Shown in pieces: positions 35,759 to 48,100 of a stretch of DNA of 64,000 nucleotides. The stretch is from Megalobrama amblycephala. Taxonomy: Eukaryota; Chordata; Actinopteri; Cypriniformes; Xenocyprididae. The translations under genes were made by a program, and so were the position numbers. The notes beneath the pieces were generated by a model. That model made no database searches. It had not been told where the DNA came from and was given only the letters and a program-made list of their open reading frames with translations. The stretch lies in the NCBI RefSeq assembly GCF_018812025.1, contig NC_063058.1:17446797-17510796 (forward strand), in the 5' to 3' direction. The stretch's first letter is position 1, and each line of letters opens with the position of its first letter.

Positions 35759-36746
35759 TAGGGGTGTAACGATACGCTCAGGTCACGATACGGTACGTAT
35801 CTCGATACAGAGTTCACGATACGATACGTATCACGATATTTTGAACAAAATGAAACTGAAATTCAAACTCAAAGATTTATTAAAAAAACATGAACAAATT
35901 TCAATAATTTTCCTTGTTGTACATACAAGATCACATTCCAATAAAATAAATAAATAAAAATTTTAATAAAAACCTTCTGTATTCAAATTAACAGTTGAAT
36001 AGGGCTGTCTGTCACTGAAAATAAATGTTAAATTTAACATGAACTTAGAATTATGAATAGGGGCCGTTCACATATCGCGTCTAAAAACGCGTGGAAGGCG
36101 CGGCCGCACCGCTTCTCCTTCTTTCCAAAGCGCTTGCGCTCCTGTGGCGTCGGTCGTTGCTATGCAACCATGAACTGAGCTCTCCAAGAGGATCAGGATG
36201 TTTCTGCAAAGGATAAATGATTTCTAGCCCTTGCATTAGTTTTACTACGAGATATATTGATGGAGATAAGATATAAAAACCACCATGAACAGCTATGATC
36301 AGCTGTTCGGCTGAGCTTTTGATGTTTTGTTACGGAAAGGCCATAGCTGATCGGTTGATTCTTGTCACACGACCTGCGGTGTGCTTGCGGCATTCTGAGA
36401 AGTTGAGAATTGCATGCGCGTCGCGACCGCGTTGATCCCATTATGAGCGCGCCTGCCGCCCGGCTACATTTGAAAATAATAACTGACTTGCACGCGGAAA
36501 AGACGCAATATGTGAACGGCCCCTAACTTAAAGCAAAGCATCGCAAGCGTCTTTTGCTTTTCTGTGAGCACAGCTGTTGCTGTGCACTGCGGTGAAAAAA
36601 AGCCACGATTTTCTCACGCGACCATGCAAGAGACTGACATGAGAAACGTTTAAACCTGCTTGCAAGATTCAATGTGTGCCCGAAACACTTACTGAACTAG
36701 AGAGCTGATTGAGACACACCATCTACGATAAATCGTTACACCCCTA
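35759..36746 (-). mobile_element. hAT-type element, copy 2 (level 3 of nest)
   Basis: It starts TAGGGGTGTAACGATACG and ends AATCGTTACACCCCTA, the inverse of copies at 5127 and 47150. The immediate 8-mers (ATTATAAG and ATACTTAT) do not match, so no target duplication remains. It contains the GGGGCCGTTCACATAT element at 36060-36523. Confidence 0.8.
36060..36523 (-). mobile_element. Nested GGGGCCGTTCACATAT element (level 4 of nest)
   Basis: Termini GGGGCCGTTCACATATCGCG and GCAATATGTGAACGGCCCC. It has the same position inside the hAT host as in the other two copies. It includes the shared frame 36193-36441 on the minus strand (82 residues). Confidence 0.7.
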
Positions 36747-37567
36747 ATACTTATAGTAATTTAAAAATGTGGTAGCATTGGATCTGGACAGGAAGGATAA
36801 CTCTGGGAGTTGGAAGGGGTGTGTCGCGATTCTGCCTTCACAATTTCGAAAATTACCCACCTCCATCGAGATTTCTTTACTGTATTGCAAAACTACCGCG
36901 CTGGTGAGCGTTGTAGTCGTTGTAGTCCAGAGCTGCGCTTGGAGTATTTACGACAGTGTGATTCACTGAAGGAACCTGTACGGGGAGCTTCGCAAATCTT
37001 ACTGAGTTCCGCTTTAATATCCTTCAGATTTTGGTTCTTAACAAACTTTCCTTTTGGTATCTTCATTTTAAAGGCCCTCGATGGTTCAATCCCAGAGATA
37101 TAGAGATCTTAATGTGGCTCTGTGAGTACATTGGTAAATTGTACACATTTTCAAAAACCAAATGTGGATCACTTTGCATACAGCTGATACTTCTCACTGA
37201 AAATGGGTAAAATTCAACAATTTGAACATGGAGCTGCTTTGAGATCCCCATATCTATGAGACTGAACTATAAAGACTATATAGAACCAGAATCTAAAAGG
37301 ATATTAAAATATCTTCAAAAAATTGCTTTTTGCCATTTTTGAACTGTCACTGTTGGCCCTATAATGAAACAAAGATTGCTAAAGTCAACAGATTTTACTA
37401 ATCTAAGACCTACCAATCTCCGTGTAAAAATAAAATAATGATGCTGCCATCTTTCTCAAGTCATTTTTACACCCCAGTAAATTGGCTCCAAATCTCAGGT
37501 GAAAATGGTCATTTTGACCCATCTCTACAAAATAGTGGATTACTCTGTAAATATACATCTGTGACAT

Positions 37568-38540
37568 TTAAAGGTGCCATTAAATTAAAAATTGAATTTA
37601 CCTCGGCATAGTTGAATAACAAGAGTTCAGTACATGGAAATGACATACAGTGAGTCTCAAACTCCATTGTTTCCTCCTTCTTATATAAATCTCATTTGTT
37701 TAAAAGACCTCCGAAGAACAGGCGAATCTCAACATACGTAACACCAACTGTTACATAACAGTCGGGATCATTAATATGTACGCCCCCAATATTTGCATAT
37801 GCCAGCTCATGTTCAAAGCATTAGACAAGGGCAGCCAGTATTAACGTCTGGATCTGTGCACAGCTGAATCATCAGACTAGGTAAGCAAGCAAGAACAATA
37901 GCGAAAAATGGCAGATGGAGTAATAATAACTGACATGATCCATGATATCATGATATTTTTAGTGATATTTGTAAATTGTCTTTCTAAATGTTTTGTTAGC
38001 ATGTTGCTAATGTAATGTTAAATGTGGTTAAAGTTATCATAGTTTCTTACTGTATTCACTGAGACAAGAGCCGTCGCTATTTTCATTTTTAAACACTTGC
38101 AGTCTGTATAATTCATAAACACAACTTCATTCTTTATAAATCTCTCCAACAGTGTGTAATGTTAGCTTTAGCCACGGAGCACTATCAAACTCATTCAGAA
38201 TCAAATGTAAACACCCAAATAAATACCATACTTATGCAATTAGACATGCTGCATGACGAACACTTTGTAAAGATCCATTTTGAGGGTTATGTTAGCTGTG
38301 TAAACTTTGTTTATGCGATGATAGAGTCGAGAGCCCGGGAGGGGGCGGAGAGCGCGAGCAATTAAAGGGGCCGCAGCATGAATCGGCGCATTTCTAATTA
38401 TGCCTCAAAATAGGCAGTTAAAAAAATGTATAAAAAAAAAATCTATGGGCTATTTTGAGCTGCAACTTCACAGACACATTCAGGGGACACCTTAGACTTA
38501 TATTACATCTTGTAAAAAAAACGTTCGATGGCACCTTTAA
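37568..38540 (+). mobile_element. TTAA MITE, AGGTGCC family, copy 2
   Basis: TTAA ends enclose AGGTGCCATTAAATTAAAAA and ACGTTCGATGGCACCT. Full-length relative of 20073-21032, 42071-43013 and 59727-60707. Confidence 0.88.
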
Positions 38541-39904
38541 TATTTTGGCTTTCATCACTATTTATGTTTGTCTTTCTACAGAAAACATATTAGCAAAATC
38601 AAAAGTTTGAGCCAGGGAAGTTTCCGAAATTTGTTTGATTTGACACGGAATTACCCTATTGATTTTATATCTAAAGGTCAGAAGAATTTGAATGAGTTCA
38701 ACTTCCTCAGGAGTGTTTAATTTCATAAGGTCTTCAGGATTTTTGTGATCCAGTAAAATTCCTAGCATTCCTTTGGAATGATTGAGGAAATGTGATATTA
38801 ATGAGGTCTTGGAATTAACTTTGTTATTTGCTTCTCATGCTGTTTCTATAATGTGCTTTAACTGTAGTTGTCTGGCGTTGAACCCAGGTGAAACACACCA
38901 TACAATACATACGGAGAAAATTATACACAGGTGGAGCGTTTGAATGGAGAACTGTCCACAGTGGAGAAATAAAAAGCTAAACCACAGAAGATGTAATGGG
39001 AACAGTCTCTTGAAGTGATTCGTCAGGTCGTAATGGTATGAAGCAGATGACACAGGCGAACTACTGTGGTTAACATTATATTTGTCAGACTGATTTAATT
39101 GCCTACACTGAAATTGCTGAGTTTGTGGGTCAGATAAGAGCGCCTGAGTCAGGAATCTAAAAATGGTTGTGATTTCTCATGAATGGCTTAGATATTTGTT
39201 AGCACAGAAATGCAGATTATTGGACGTGAAACGAGAAAGAGAATGGTAAAACTTGTTTCGAGAGACGTGTTTAATAAACAACACAGGTATATTTCTTTGC
39301 CCTACAAACTGTGCCACCTTGTAATAAGTGAAGAGGGATGAAAATGCCTCATCAGTGTGATCAAATAAGAATTTTTTTTAGGGCAGATAGCACATGACAG
39401 AAAGCCTACACACCCTTATCTGCTCGAATAACTGGGGTGTGTGCGAAATGCTTGAGGTTGTACTGGATTTTCCATTTTGCTTGTATTAAAAAGCATGCTA
39501 TCTATTAATGAACAGCACCAGGCTGTGCTCATCTCTTCTTGTCATTTAACTGAAGGCTTATATTTACATTCTTATCAGGGCCGTGATTACAGCGCTGTTG
39601 TGTGTTTCAATTACGTTGTTTCAGCAGGGAAAGATCCCACTGCCCCGAATAGAGTCAAGACTTTCTTGTCGTGTGAGGCTAAATTAAGCTACATAATGAA
39701 CAGCATTGTGGGCCGTGCACCCTTTTAGCACAGTTGCCCTGGACAGTTGCCTTTTGTGACCCTCCACCCGACTGGCATGCGTCTGTGCTGCCCACTTACA
39801 AGATTACAAGTAGGTTAAATGTTCTGTTCACAATGTGGCCTGACATTTATAAAATATAATATCTTTTTGTTGCACGACATCCATCTAATGTAATTCATTA
39901 CGTT

Positions 39905-40180
39905 TTTGCTCTCTCACTGTATAATTTAATAAACTAGATTTTATATTTTCTGAAAAGTCACTGTTATTATTCAAGAGGAGTGTTCTGAGGTGTCATTGAG
40001 GCGTTGCTATGCTGTTGCTAAGGTGTTCTGGGTGGTTACTATGTGGTTGCTGACTAGTCAAAAGAACCCTCCCCCACTTTTTTCACTTGTATTATAATTC
40101 TCCATTAAGTCACAATCACATTATGAAATTTGAAGTTACATATTGACATTTAAAATCGCATTGCGAGTTGCACGAATAAT
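39905..40180 (+). repeat. Duplicated block, copy A (uninterrupted)
   Basis: AATTTAATAAACTAGATTTT, GCTATGCTGTTGCTAAGGTG, CTGGGTGGTTACTATGTGG, AGTCAAAAGA, ACTTGTATTATAATTCTCCA and AAGTTACATATTGACATTTA follow in order. The same series is found at 41370-43060 with two transposons inserted, so this copy preserves the empty sites. Confidence 0.7.
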
Positions 40181-40734
40181 CATTAAAAGATCGCGACCTC
40201 GATTCAAACACCCACGCAATCTCATACCTAAATGACATCGATTCGCCTGTGTCTATTAAACCTTTGACAAAATTCAAATCTGTATTGTCGCTGCTGCTGA
40301 ACCAGAGAAAGCAGTTATCATACAGGCTATGAAACAGCTTCACAAACAGTCTTTTCAACCACAAAGTATTTAATTGTTACAAATATTCAGATTATCATAA
40401 AAGTAGAAGATAAAAGTTTATATTTCATAATTCATATATAAACACTGATGTTTATGGTAACAAACAAAATAGGGAAAATCACCTTTTGAAAGTGCTTCAA
40501 ATAACGATTGTTGGCAGCAAATGACTGTTAAAAATTTATTTGTCATTGAATCGTTCATTCAAGGGATTTGTTCAAAAACGCTGGTTCATCTATTAATGAA
40601 ACAAGTGAAGTATTTATGAGTAAGTCATTGATTCAAACAGATTTTTAACAAATAATTCTTTCAAATTAATTAAACATTTTTAAATAGACAGCAGCAATTA
40701 ACATTTTGTCAGTAATTTTCTCTAGTAATAGTTG

Positions 40735-41207
40735 TAGGGCTGGGACAATACATCGATATTTGCGATACAAAGAATCTGGAGCGATTCTGATATTTTCTGA
40801 ATGTATCGCAATTCTCTCTCGAATCGATTCTGAGATTTGAACAGCAGATGGCATTTCGTGCTTTAGAAACAGCCGTACTCTGCTTGCTTCCGGTTCCTTT
40901 ACACACACCACTTAAACCTAAACTAATCATTCATAAAGTTTGAAAAGGTTGAAGCGAATTACAAGGGTGTTCGCAGTGGGCTGTGTTTACATTAATCTCG
41001 CGTCATAAAGCATTCTGAGCCAAAGTGCAAGTATATTTAACCACTTACATGACTCAGCCGAACACACGAGCACTCTCCAGCTCTCTTCTTCGTGAGCATT
41101 TGAGTATGCGGTTAAAAACTAGCCTAGAGTGCCATCTGCTGTTAAAACTAAGCTCAGAATCGATTCAAGAGAGAAAATATCAGAATCAATGTATTGTCCC
41201 AGGCCTA
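40735..41207. mobile_element. hAT-like element with TAGGGCTGGGACAATA termini
   Basis: The left TAGGGCTGGGACAATACATC and the right ATTGTCCCAGGCCTA are inverse. Subterminal GAATCGATTCTGAG and CTCAGAATCGATTC pair, as do CAGATGGCA and TGCCATCTG. No clear target duplication. A further hAT end (CAGAATCGTGCAGCTCTA) lies just downstream near 41291. Confidence 0.65.
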
Positions 41208-41550
41208 GTAAATTATTACATGTTATTTTGTTTGTCTGTTCAGAATCGTGGGAGAATATGTATTTGAAACAAAAAAATTGTGATTCTCAATTTATCCAGA
41301 ATCGTGCAGCTCTAATTGTGAGGATAAAGTTAAATTTTGTCTAATGCAAATTTTTGCGCTCTTATACAAATAAAATAATTTAATAAACTAAATTTTTATA
41401 GTTTCTGAAGAAGCACATGTGAGAGTTGCCAGCGCTACTATGCTAAAGCGTTCTGCTATGCTAATGTTTTTTTTCCTGCTATGCTGTTGCTAAGGTGCTC
41501 TGGGTGGTTGCTAGATGGTTTCTAAGGTGTTTCAAGTGGTTACTTTGTGG

Positions 41551-41978
41551 TAGCGTTTACACTAGTGCGTTTTCGTTTTAAAGCGGCGTTTTAAAATGAA
41601 TACGATCCTCATCTACACTGGCGTTTCCACAGCATTTCAGAAACGCGTTTTAAAATGTGCAGAGTTTAACTGCACAATGGCTGCTAAAAATGACAACAAA
41701 GCAGCGATTGCAGTTCAGTCTATTGTTTACACAGTCGTCAAGGATGCGCAGAGCAAACGTGGGCAGCCACGCCATAGTTTTCAAAAGTTTCCATTTTGGT
41801 CCGTTTACACTGAAATGCAACCCCGGCATTTTCAAACTAAAACGGCTATGCAGCGTTTTCAAAAGTCTCTGTTTTTTAATGTTGAAAATGCCTGAGTAGT
41901 GTAAATGACAGGCGTAACTGTAGCAAAAGTTATGCGTTTTAAAACAAAAATGCACTAGTGTGAATGGGGCGGGGCCTA
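41551..41978 (+). mobile_element. MITE with ACACTAGTGC termini inserted in copy B
   Basis: TAGCGTTTACACTAGTGCG at the left and GCACTAGTGTGAATGGGGC at the right. Interior GTTTTAAAATGAATACGATC, CACAATGGCTGCTAAAAATG and GTTTACACAGTCGTCAAGG match the loop of the 28-29 kb hairpin. Confidence 0.6.
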
Positions 41979-42070
41979 AGTCAAAAGAGCCCTCATCGAA
42001 GTGTCAATTTATGTTTTTTGAGGTTTTTTTTACTTGTATTATCATTCTTCATAAAGTAATTGTATAAAAT

Positions 42071-43013
42071 TTAAAGGTGCCATCGAATTGAGAATTGAAT
42101 TTATCTTGGCATAGTTGAATAACAAGAGTTCAGTACATGGAAATGACATACAGTGAGTCTTAAACTCCATTGTTTCCTCCTTCTTATATAAATCTCATTT
42201 GTTTAAAAGACTTCCGAAGAACAGGCGAATCTCAACATAACGTAACAGTCGGGATCATTAATATGTACGCCCCCAATATTTGCATATGCCAGCCCATGAT
42301 CGAGGCATTACACAAGGGCAGGCAGTATTAACGTCTGGATCTGTGCACAGCTGAATCATCAGACTAGGTAAGCAAGCAAGGACAATAGCGAAAAATGGCA
42401 GATGGAGCGATAATACCTGACATGATCCATGATAACATGATATTTTTAGTGATATTTGTAAATTGTCTTTCTAAATGTTTCGTTAGCATGTTGCTAATGT
42501 ACTGTTAAATGTGGTTAAAGTTACCATCGTTTCTTACTGTATTCACGGAGACAAGAGCCGTCACTATTTTCATTTTTAAACACTTGCAGTCTGTATAATT
42601 CATAAACACAACTTCATTCTTTATAAATCTCTCCAACAGTGTGTAATGTTAGCTTTAGCCACGGAGCAAAACCTCAAACTCATTCAGAATCAAATGTAAA
42701 CATCCAAATAAATACCATACTTACGCGATTAGACATGCTGCATGACGAACATTTTGAGGGTTATATTAGCTGTGTGAACTTTGTTTATGCACTGTTTAAG
42801 GCAAGCGTGAGCTCCGTGGGCGGGGAGCGTGAGCATTTAAAGGGGCTGCAGCCTAAATCGGCTCATATTTAATGATGCCCCAAAATAGGCAGTTAAAAAA
42901 ATTAATAAAAAAAAATCTATGGGGTATTTTGAGCTGAAACTTCACAGACACATTCAGGGGACACCTTAGAGTTATATTACATCTTTTAAAAAGACGTTCT
43001 ACGGCACCTTTAA
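42071..43013 (+). mobile_element. TTAA MITE, AGGTGCC family, copy 3
   Basis: TTAA flanks enclose AGGTGCCATCGAATTGAGAA and GACGTTCTACGGCACCT. The unoccupied site is visible in copy A of the duplicated block near 40130. Confidence 0.88.
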
Positions 43014-43922
43014 AGTTACATATTGATTTTTAAAATCAAATTGCGAGATTTGTGAGAAATAAATTTGTAATCATGAGGAAAATAAGTTGTAATTGTGCAA
43101 TAAAAGTTGCAAGTACAATAAATTCCTTTTTAATTCCTTTTTACTTCTTTTAAGATGTGGTCACATTAGCATGCAGAAAAAAACTTGAATCAAAATCTGC
43201 AAAACTTTTGCCTTTGTGCGTAATTCCTGCTTGTGGATTCCTTTTGAAATGACTGGCCAGGCAATGGTAAATGTGTACCGCACCTTTACTCTGAGGCAGA
43301 AACGGGCTTTCATAATTTAGAGAGGCTTAAGTGTGCAGGCCTAAATATATGATGTATGAATGTGCGTATTACACATGCCACAAGGCATGACAATAGGGTG
43401 AAACTTGACCCTGACAAGCTTAATTATTCTCAAATTTCCCTCCATCACTGAGGTCCCACAGGGAGAAAGTCAACCTGCCTCGGGATACGTCAAAGCAGAG
43501 AGTCAGGGGTTAACTCTTGGGAAAATACCAGCTCCTTAATATGGAGACCATTTTATATTAAAGCTTCAGAAAGCAACATAAAGCATTTTCTAAACACAGA
43601 CTTGTCATAGTGGACAGTATGATTTGTATTTACATGTTGTTGTATACCACATTTGCTCAAGGGAATTTATGTAATGTCAGGTTACTTTGGCATCATCGTA
43701 CATTACAGTCTTAGACACACCAAGCTGCTACTTGCCGTCAGATGAGATTCATGGTATTGGTTCACACACAAGATTAATTTTTTTTACTCCACCCTCAATT
43801 TCGAAATGCACTTTCCCAGCAACTGTAATTGTGACTTTTATTCATAATGTTGCATAATTATATGACACATTTTTGCAGGTCACTGAGAAGCAAACCAGCA
43901 GATGCAGTAGACGGCTGGCGCC

Positions 43923-44822
43923 ATGGCCTCAGATGCGAGTCACATGTTAGAAGCAGCCTTGGAACAAATGGATGATATTATTGCTGGTAAGACTTTAATT
44001 TTCCTTCAAGCCAATTTGAAATCCTCCTGATGAACTTGTGCAAGGATCACATCCTTCCTTGTGTTTGTAAAATAACCATGAGCTGGTCCACAATTATGTC
44101 CATTGCTTCTTTCCAGAATAACAAACAGGATATTTTAAAATAGCTTCTCAAAAAAAAAATGGGTCAGGTAAAGGTAATCTTGCAGTCTGTTTCTGATTGG
44201 CTGCTTTTCAGGAAGCGATCAGATAAGGTTCTGCTCCTATACAAGCCTGTTTTTTTCAACATATCTCTTGATCTATGCATGCTAATTGGATTCCCTCAAC
44301 GCTACATGTGTGAAGCTTTTTGAAAGAATTACATGGTGTTGGATATTTTGAAAGAAAAGTGCTTGTCAAACAAAGGTAAAGCTAAATGAAAAGCCTTGGA
44401 TAGTAAAATGTATGGCTTAATGATGGGACGGTCAGTTTAATTTATATTATATTTATATTGTATATATATAATTGATATTATATTAATTTATACTTACTAT
44501 AGATTATATAATAATTATATGATAGTATTTAAAAATACAAAATAAGTAAAAATATAATATAAATATAAAATCTATAATACATATAATATTTTTAATATAT
44601 AACATTTTTCATTAAATTATTATATCTCAGAATTCTACTAGTATTAATATTTTGATTTAAATGACTTCAAATGAGTTCAACGTTTTTAAAAGTATGTTTT
44701 TATTTATTAATATATTTAATGTATTTAAACATATTAATGTATTGATTTTAATAAATGTGTTGTGTTAATTAATTATAATTTATATATAAATATAAAATTA
44801 AATTTATATCTAAGTATAAATA

Positions 44823-44871
<49 letters not shown>

Positions 44872-45054
44872 TTATATATATAACAATTTTGTATATGTAT
44901 GTATGCTTGTTATTTTACAGTATATTACAGTAATTAATAATAAATTATTATATCTCAAAACTCAACCAACTAGTAATGTTTTTTTATTTGTTAATGTATT
45001 TAAAGTTTTTTTTAACATGTATTAATGTATTGATTTTATTAAATATGTTATATG

Positions 45055-45131
<77 letters not shown>

Positions 45132-48100
45132 TTATATTAATGTATTAATTAATGTATATATAAGTATATAAAAATATTTAGTAATAATATGAGTATATCA
45201 TTTATTTTATTTATTGGTCGGCAACCCTATGGTATGTACAGTAGATTATGGTATATGTTAAAAACATATTGTATCCATATTAACATATTGACTAGTATTG
45301 TAGGGTGTGCAACTTTTCAGCACAACATTTTATAACAAAGCAAGTAACTGGCAGTTTTGGAGGGGAAACTCTTACCAGGGTTGGGTAGGGAGAGGATGTG
45401 GGGGCTGTGAAGCCCCTCAAGCATTCTCAGCGATTGCCAACACGATTTAACTAATAGAGGATAAATGTTTAATGTGGGCAGTCAACAAATGAAGGCTGGG
45501 GGGAGGGAAGGAAAGGAGCATGCAGTTTGCTGTCTGAGTGAGACAACAAGAGGTACAGTGCAGTGGACTCAGCTAGTCTGGACTGTGACAAAATCTGTGA
45601 TAAACTGTTTATTTCAGTTTCATAACTACCATTAACATTTAGGCAAAACAATGTTGGCTTTTTTACTTTTAATGTGGAATAAAAATAGCAACATGAATAG
45701 TGATCTAAAGACCAAGGGCTCCTATTTTTAATTTGCACATCATATTTTTAAATAAATTAATATTTTAATTGGATGATTTTTTTAAATTGAGCTAGGACTC
45801 AATAAGGAAATACTACGTTTATTTAAAATACATGCCATTTTTATTGAATTTACAGCTGAAATATCATGAGATATGTGTAATGTAAAATAATACTCTGATA
45901 TAAGATGTTGGATTGCATACCACACATAGTCTATTAGCTGAGTAGTCCTGCATGTCATGAGTTATAATTGTACAGAATGTGCCAAATATTACAGATGCAG
46001 GACTTCAAATAGCACAGGCTTATAAATCAATTGCTTATGAATTTAAATCATTTAAAACCATTAATGTTTAGTAATCAAATGTCATACCATGAGGCTAAAC
46101 CTGGATCTAGACTTTAAATGAGTGTCTGTCTGTGTGTGTTAAGAATAGGAGAGTGTGATGGGAGTTGACCACAGGCATGTTGCGTCTCTTTAGTTCTGCT
46201 GTGTGAACTGACTCATGACAATGAAGGACTGTTGTTATTAAGAGGTCCTCAAGGTTCTTAAAATGCCTCCACCTGCTGGTGACACTTGGAACATCTCTGA
46301 TCCAACATTTCCTTTTGTGATTAAGATTTTTTTTTTTTTTTTTTTTTTTTCCAAATTATTTCCAATAGCTTTATTTTATTTTATATTTTAGGTGATTTTT
46401 ATTTATTCCAGATGTTTTTAAATTTTATGTAGTTTTTTTATTTATTTAAGGTGATTTGATTTTAAGTTATTTTATATTTTATTTTATTTTTATTTTAGGT
46501 GATTTGTATTTATTTATTTTTTCATTTTAGGTTATTGAATTTTATTTTACTTTTTTATTTTAGGTGATTTTAAATTTATTTTAGGTGATTTTATATTTTA
46601 TTTAGTTTTATTTTTTATTTAAGGTGATTTGATATTTTATTTTTATTTTAGGTGATTTTTATATTTAGTTTTATTTTGTTTATTTTAGGTGATTGGAATT
46701 TATTTTCTTTTTTATTTTAGGTGATTTTATATTTTATTTAGTTTTATTTTTTATTTAAGATGATTTGATATTTTATTTTATTTTAGGTGATTTTTTTATA
46801 TTTAGTTTTATTTTGTTTATTTTAGGTGATTTTATTTAATTTTATTTTTTATTTAATTTTATTTTTTATTTTATTTATTCTAGGTGATTTTTATATTTTG
46901 ATTCTTTTTTGATTTTATTTTATATTTCAGGTGATTTTATATTCTATGTATTTTTATTTTTTTATTTGTGATTTGATTTTAAGTAGGGCTGTAACGATAT
47001 GCGATATGAAACCGAAATCGCGATACGCAGGTCCACGAACCTGTATCGCGATGTGAGAAGGCAGAATCGCGACACACCCCTTCCAACTCCCAGAGTTATC
47101 CTTCCTGTCCAGATCCAATGCTACCACATTTTTAAATTACTATAAGAATTAGGGGTGTAACGATTTATCGTAGATGGTGTGTCTCAATCAGCTCTCTAGT
47201 TCAGTAAGTGTTTTGGGCACACATTGAATCTTGCAAGCAGGTTTAAACGTTTCTCATGTCAGTCTCTTGCATGGTCGCGTGAGAAAAGTCGTGGCTTTCT
47301 TTCACCGCAGTGCACAGCAACAGCTGTGCTCACAGAAAAGCAAAAGACGCTTGCGATGCTTTGCTTTAAGTTAGGGGCCGTTCACATATTGCGTCTTTTC
47401 CGTGTGCAAGTCAGTTTTTATTTTCAAATGTAGCCGGGCGGCAGGCGCGCTCATAATGGGATCAACGCGGTCGCGACGCGCATGCAATTCTCAACTTCTC
47501 AGAATGCCGCAAGCGCTCCGCAGGTCGTGTGACAAGAATCAACCGATCAGCTATGGCCTTTCCGTAACAAAACATCAAAAGCTCAGCCGAACAGCTGATC
47601 ATAGCTGTTCATGGTGGTTTTTATATCTTATCTCCATCAATATATCTCGTAGTAAAACTAATGCAAGGGCTAGAAATCATTTATCCTTTGCAGAAACATC
47701 CTGATCCTCTTGGAGAGCTCAGTTCATGGTTGCATAGCAACGACCGACGCCACGGGAGCGCAATCGCTTTGGAAAGAAGGAGAAGCGGTGCGGCCGCGCC
47801 TTCCACGCGTTTTTAGACGCGATATGTGAACGGCCCCTATTCATAATTCTAAGTTCATGTTAAATTTAACATTTTTTTTCAGTGACAGACAGCCCTATTC
47901 AACTGTTAATTTGAATACAGAAGGTTTTTATTAAAATTTTATATTTATTTATTTTATTGAAATGTGATCTTGTATGTACAACAAGGAAAATTATTGAAAT
48001 TTGTTCATGTTTTTTTAATAAATCTTGTTTGAATTTCAGTTTCATTTTGTTCAAAATATCGTGATACGTATCGTATCGTGAACTCTGTATCGAGATACGT

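Larger units (their letters stand above)
35508..37017. mobile_element. TTAA MITE, AGCAGAACTAAGTAA family (level 2 of nest)
   Basis: TTAA at both ends, enclosing termini AGCAGAACTAAGTAACTT and TCTTACTGAGTTCCGCT. It is split by hAT copy 2 at 35759-36746. Part of its right half (36747-36837) reappears inside the composite hAT insertion at 47 kb. Confidence 0.8.
35311..37490. mobile_element. Outermost element of a four-level transposon nest
   Basis: The left arm 35313-35475 (CAGGGATGTAAAAATGAC, AATCTGTTGACTTTAACAAT, TTCAAAAATGGCAAAAA) is the inverse of 37325-37490. No ORF of note. The TTAA MITE at 35508-37017 interrupts it. Confidence 0.75.
41370..43060 (+). repeat. Duplicated block, copy B (with two insertions)
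   Basis: The same series as 39905-40180 is interrupted by an element at 41551-41978 and by the AGGTGCC MITE at 42071-43013. After the MITE the series resumes with AAGTTACATATTGATTTTTA. Confidence 0.7.
25061..43878. other. ppfibp2: Inferred ppfibp2 intron 1, transposon-rich
   Basis: About 18.8 kb without recognised coding exons. It holds a hAT element (26971), a 1.36-kb hairpin repeat (28422), a TTAA palindrome (34155), a four-level transposon nest (35311-37490), two AGGTGCC-family MITEs (37568, 42071) and a duplicated block (39905/41370). Stretches 25061-26960, 30000-31490, 38541-39900 and 43014-43878 show nothing convincing beyond a degenerate repeat end at about 26580-26690 and the candidate exon at 30443. 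Confidence 0.5.

Noticed and set aside
36810..37103. 97-codon frame across the TTAA MITE right end
   Set aside because: It crosses the MITE boundary and has no homologous frame in the 47-kb partial copy.
41596..41955. Overlapping frames of 80-101 codons on both strands
   Set aside because: They lie inside a MITE whose other copy (hairpin loop near 29 kb) does not keep them open.
45469..45738. Minus-strand 89-codon frame
   Set aside because: Low-complexity composition, no recognised domain and no conserved splice signals.
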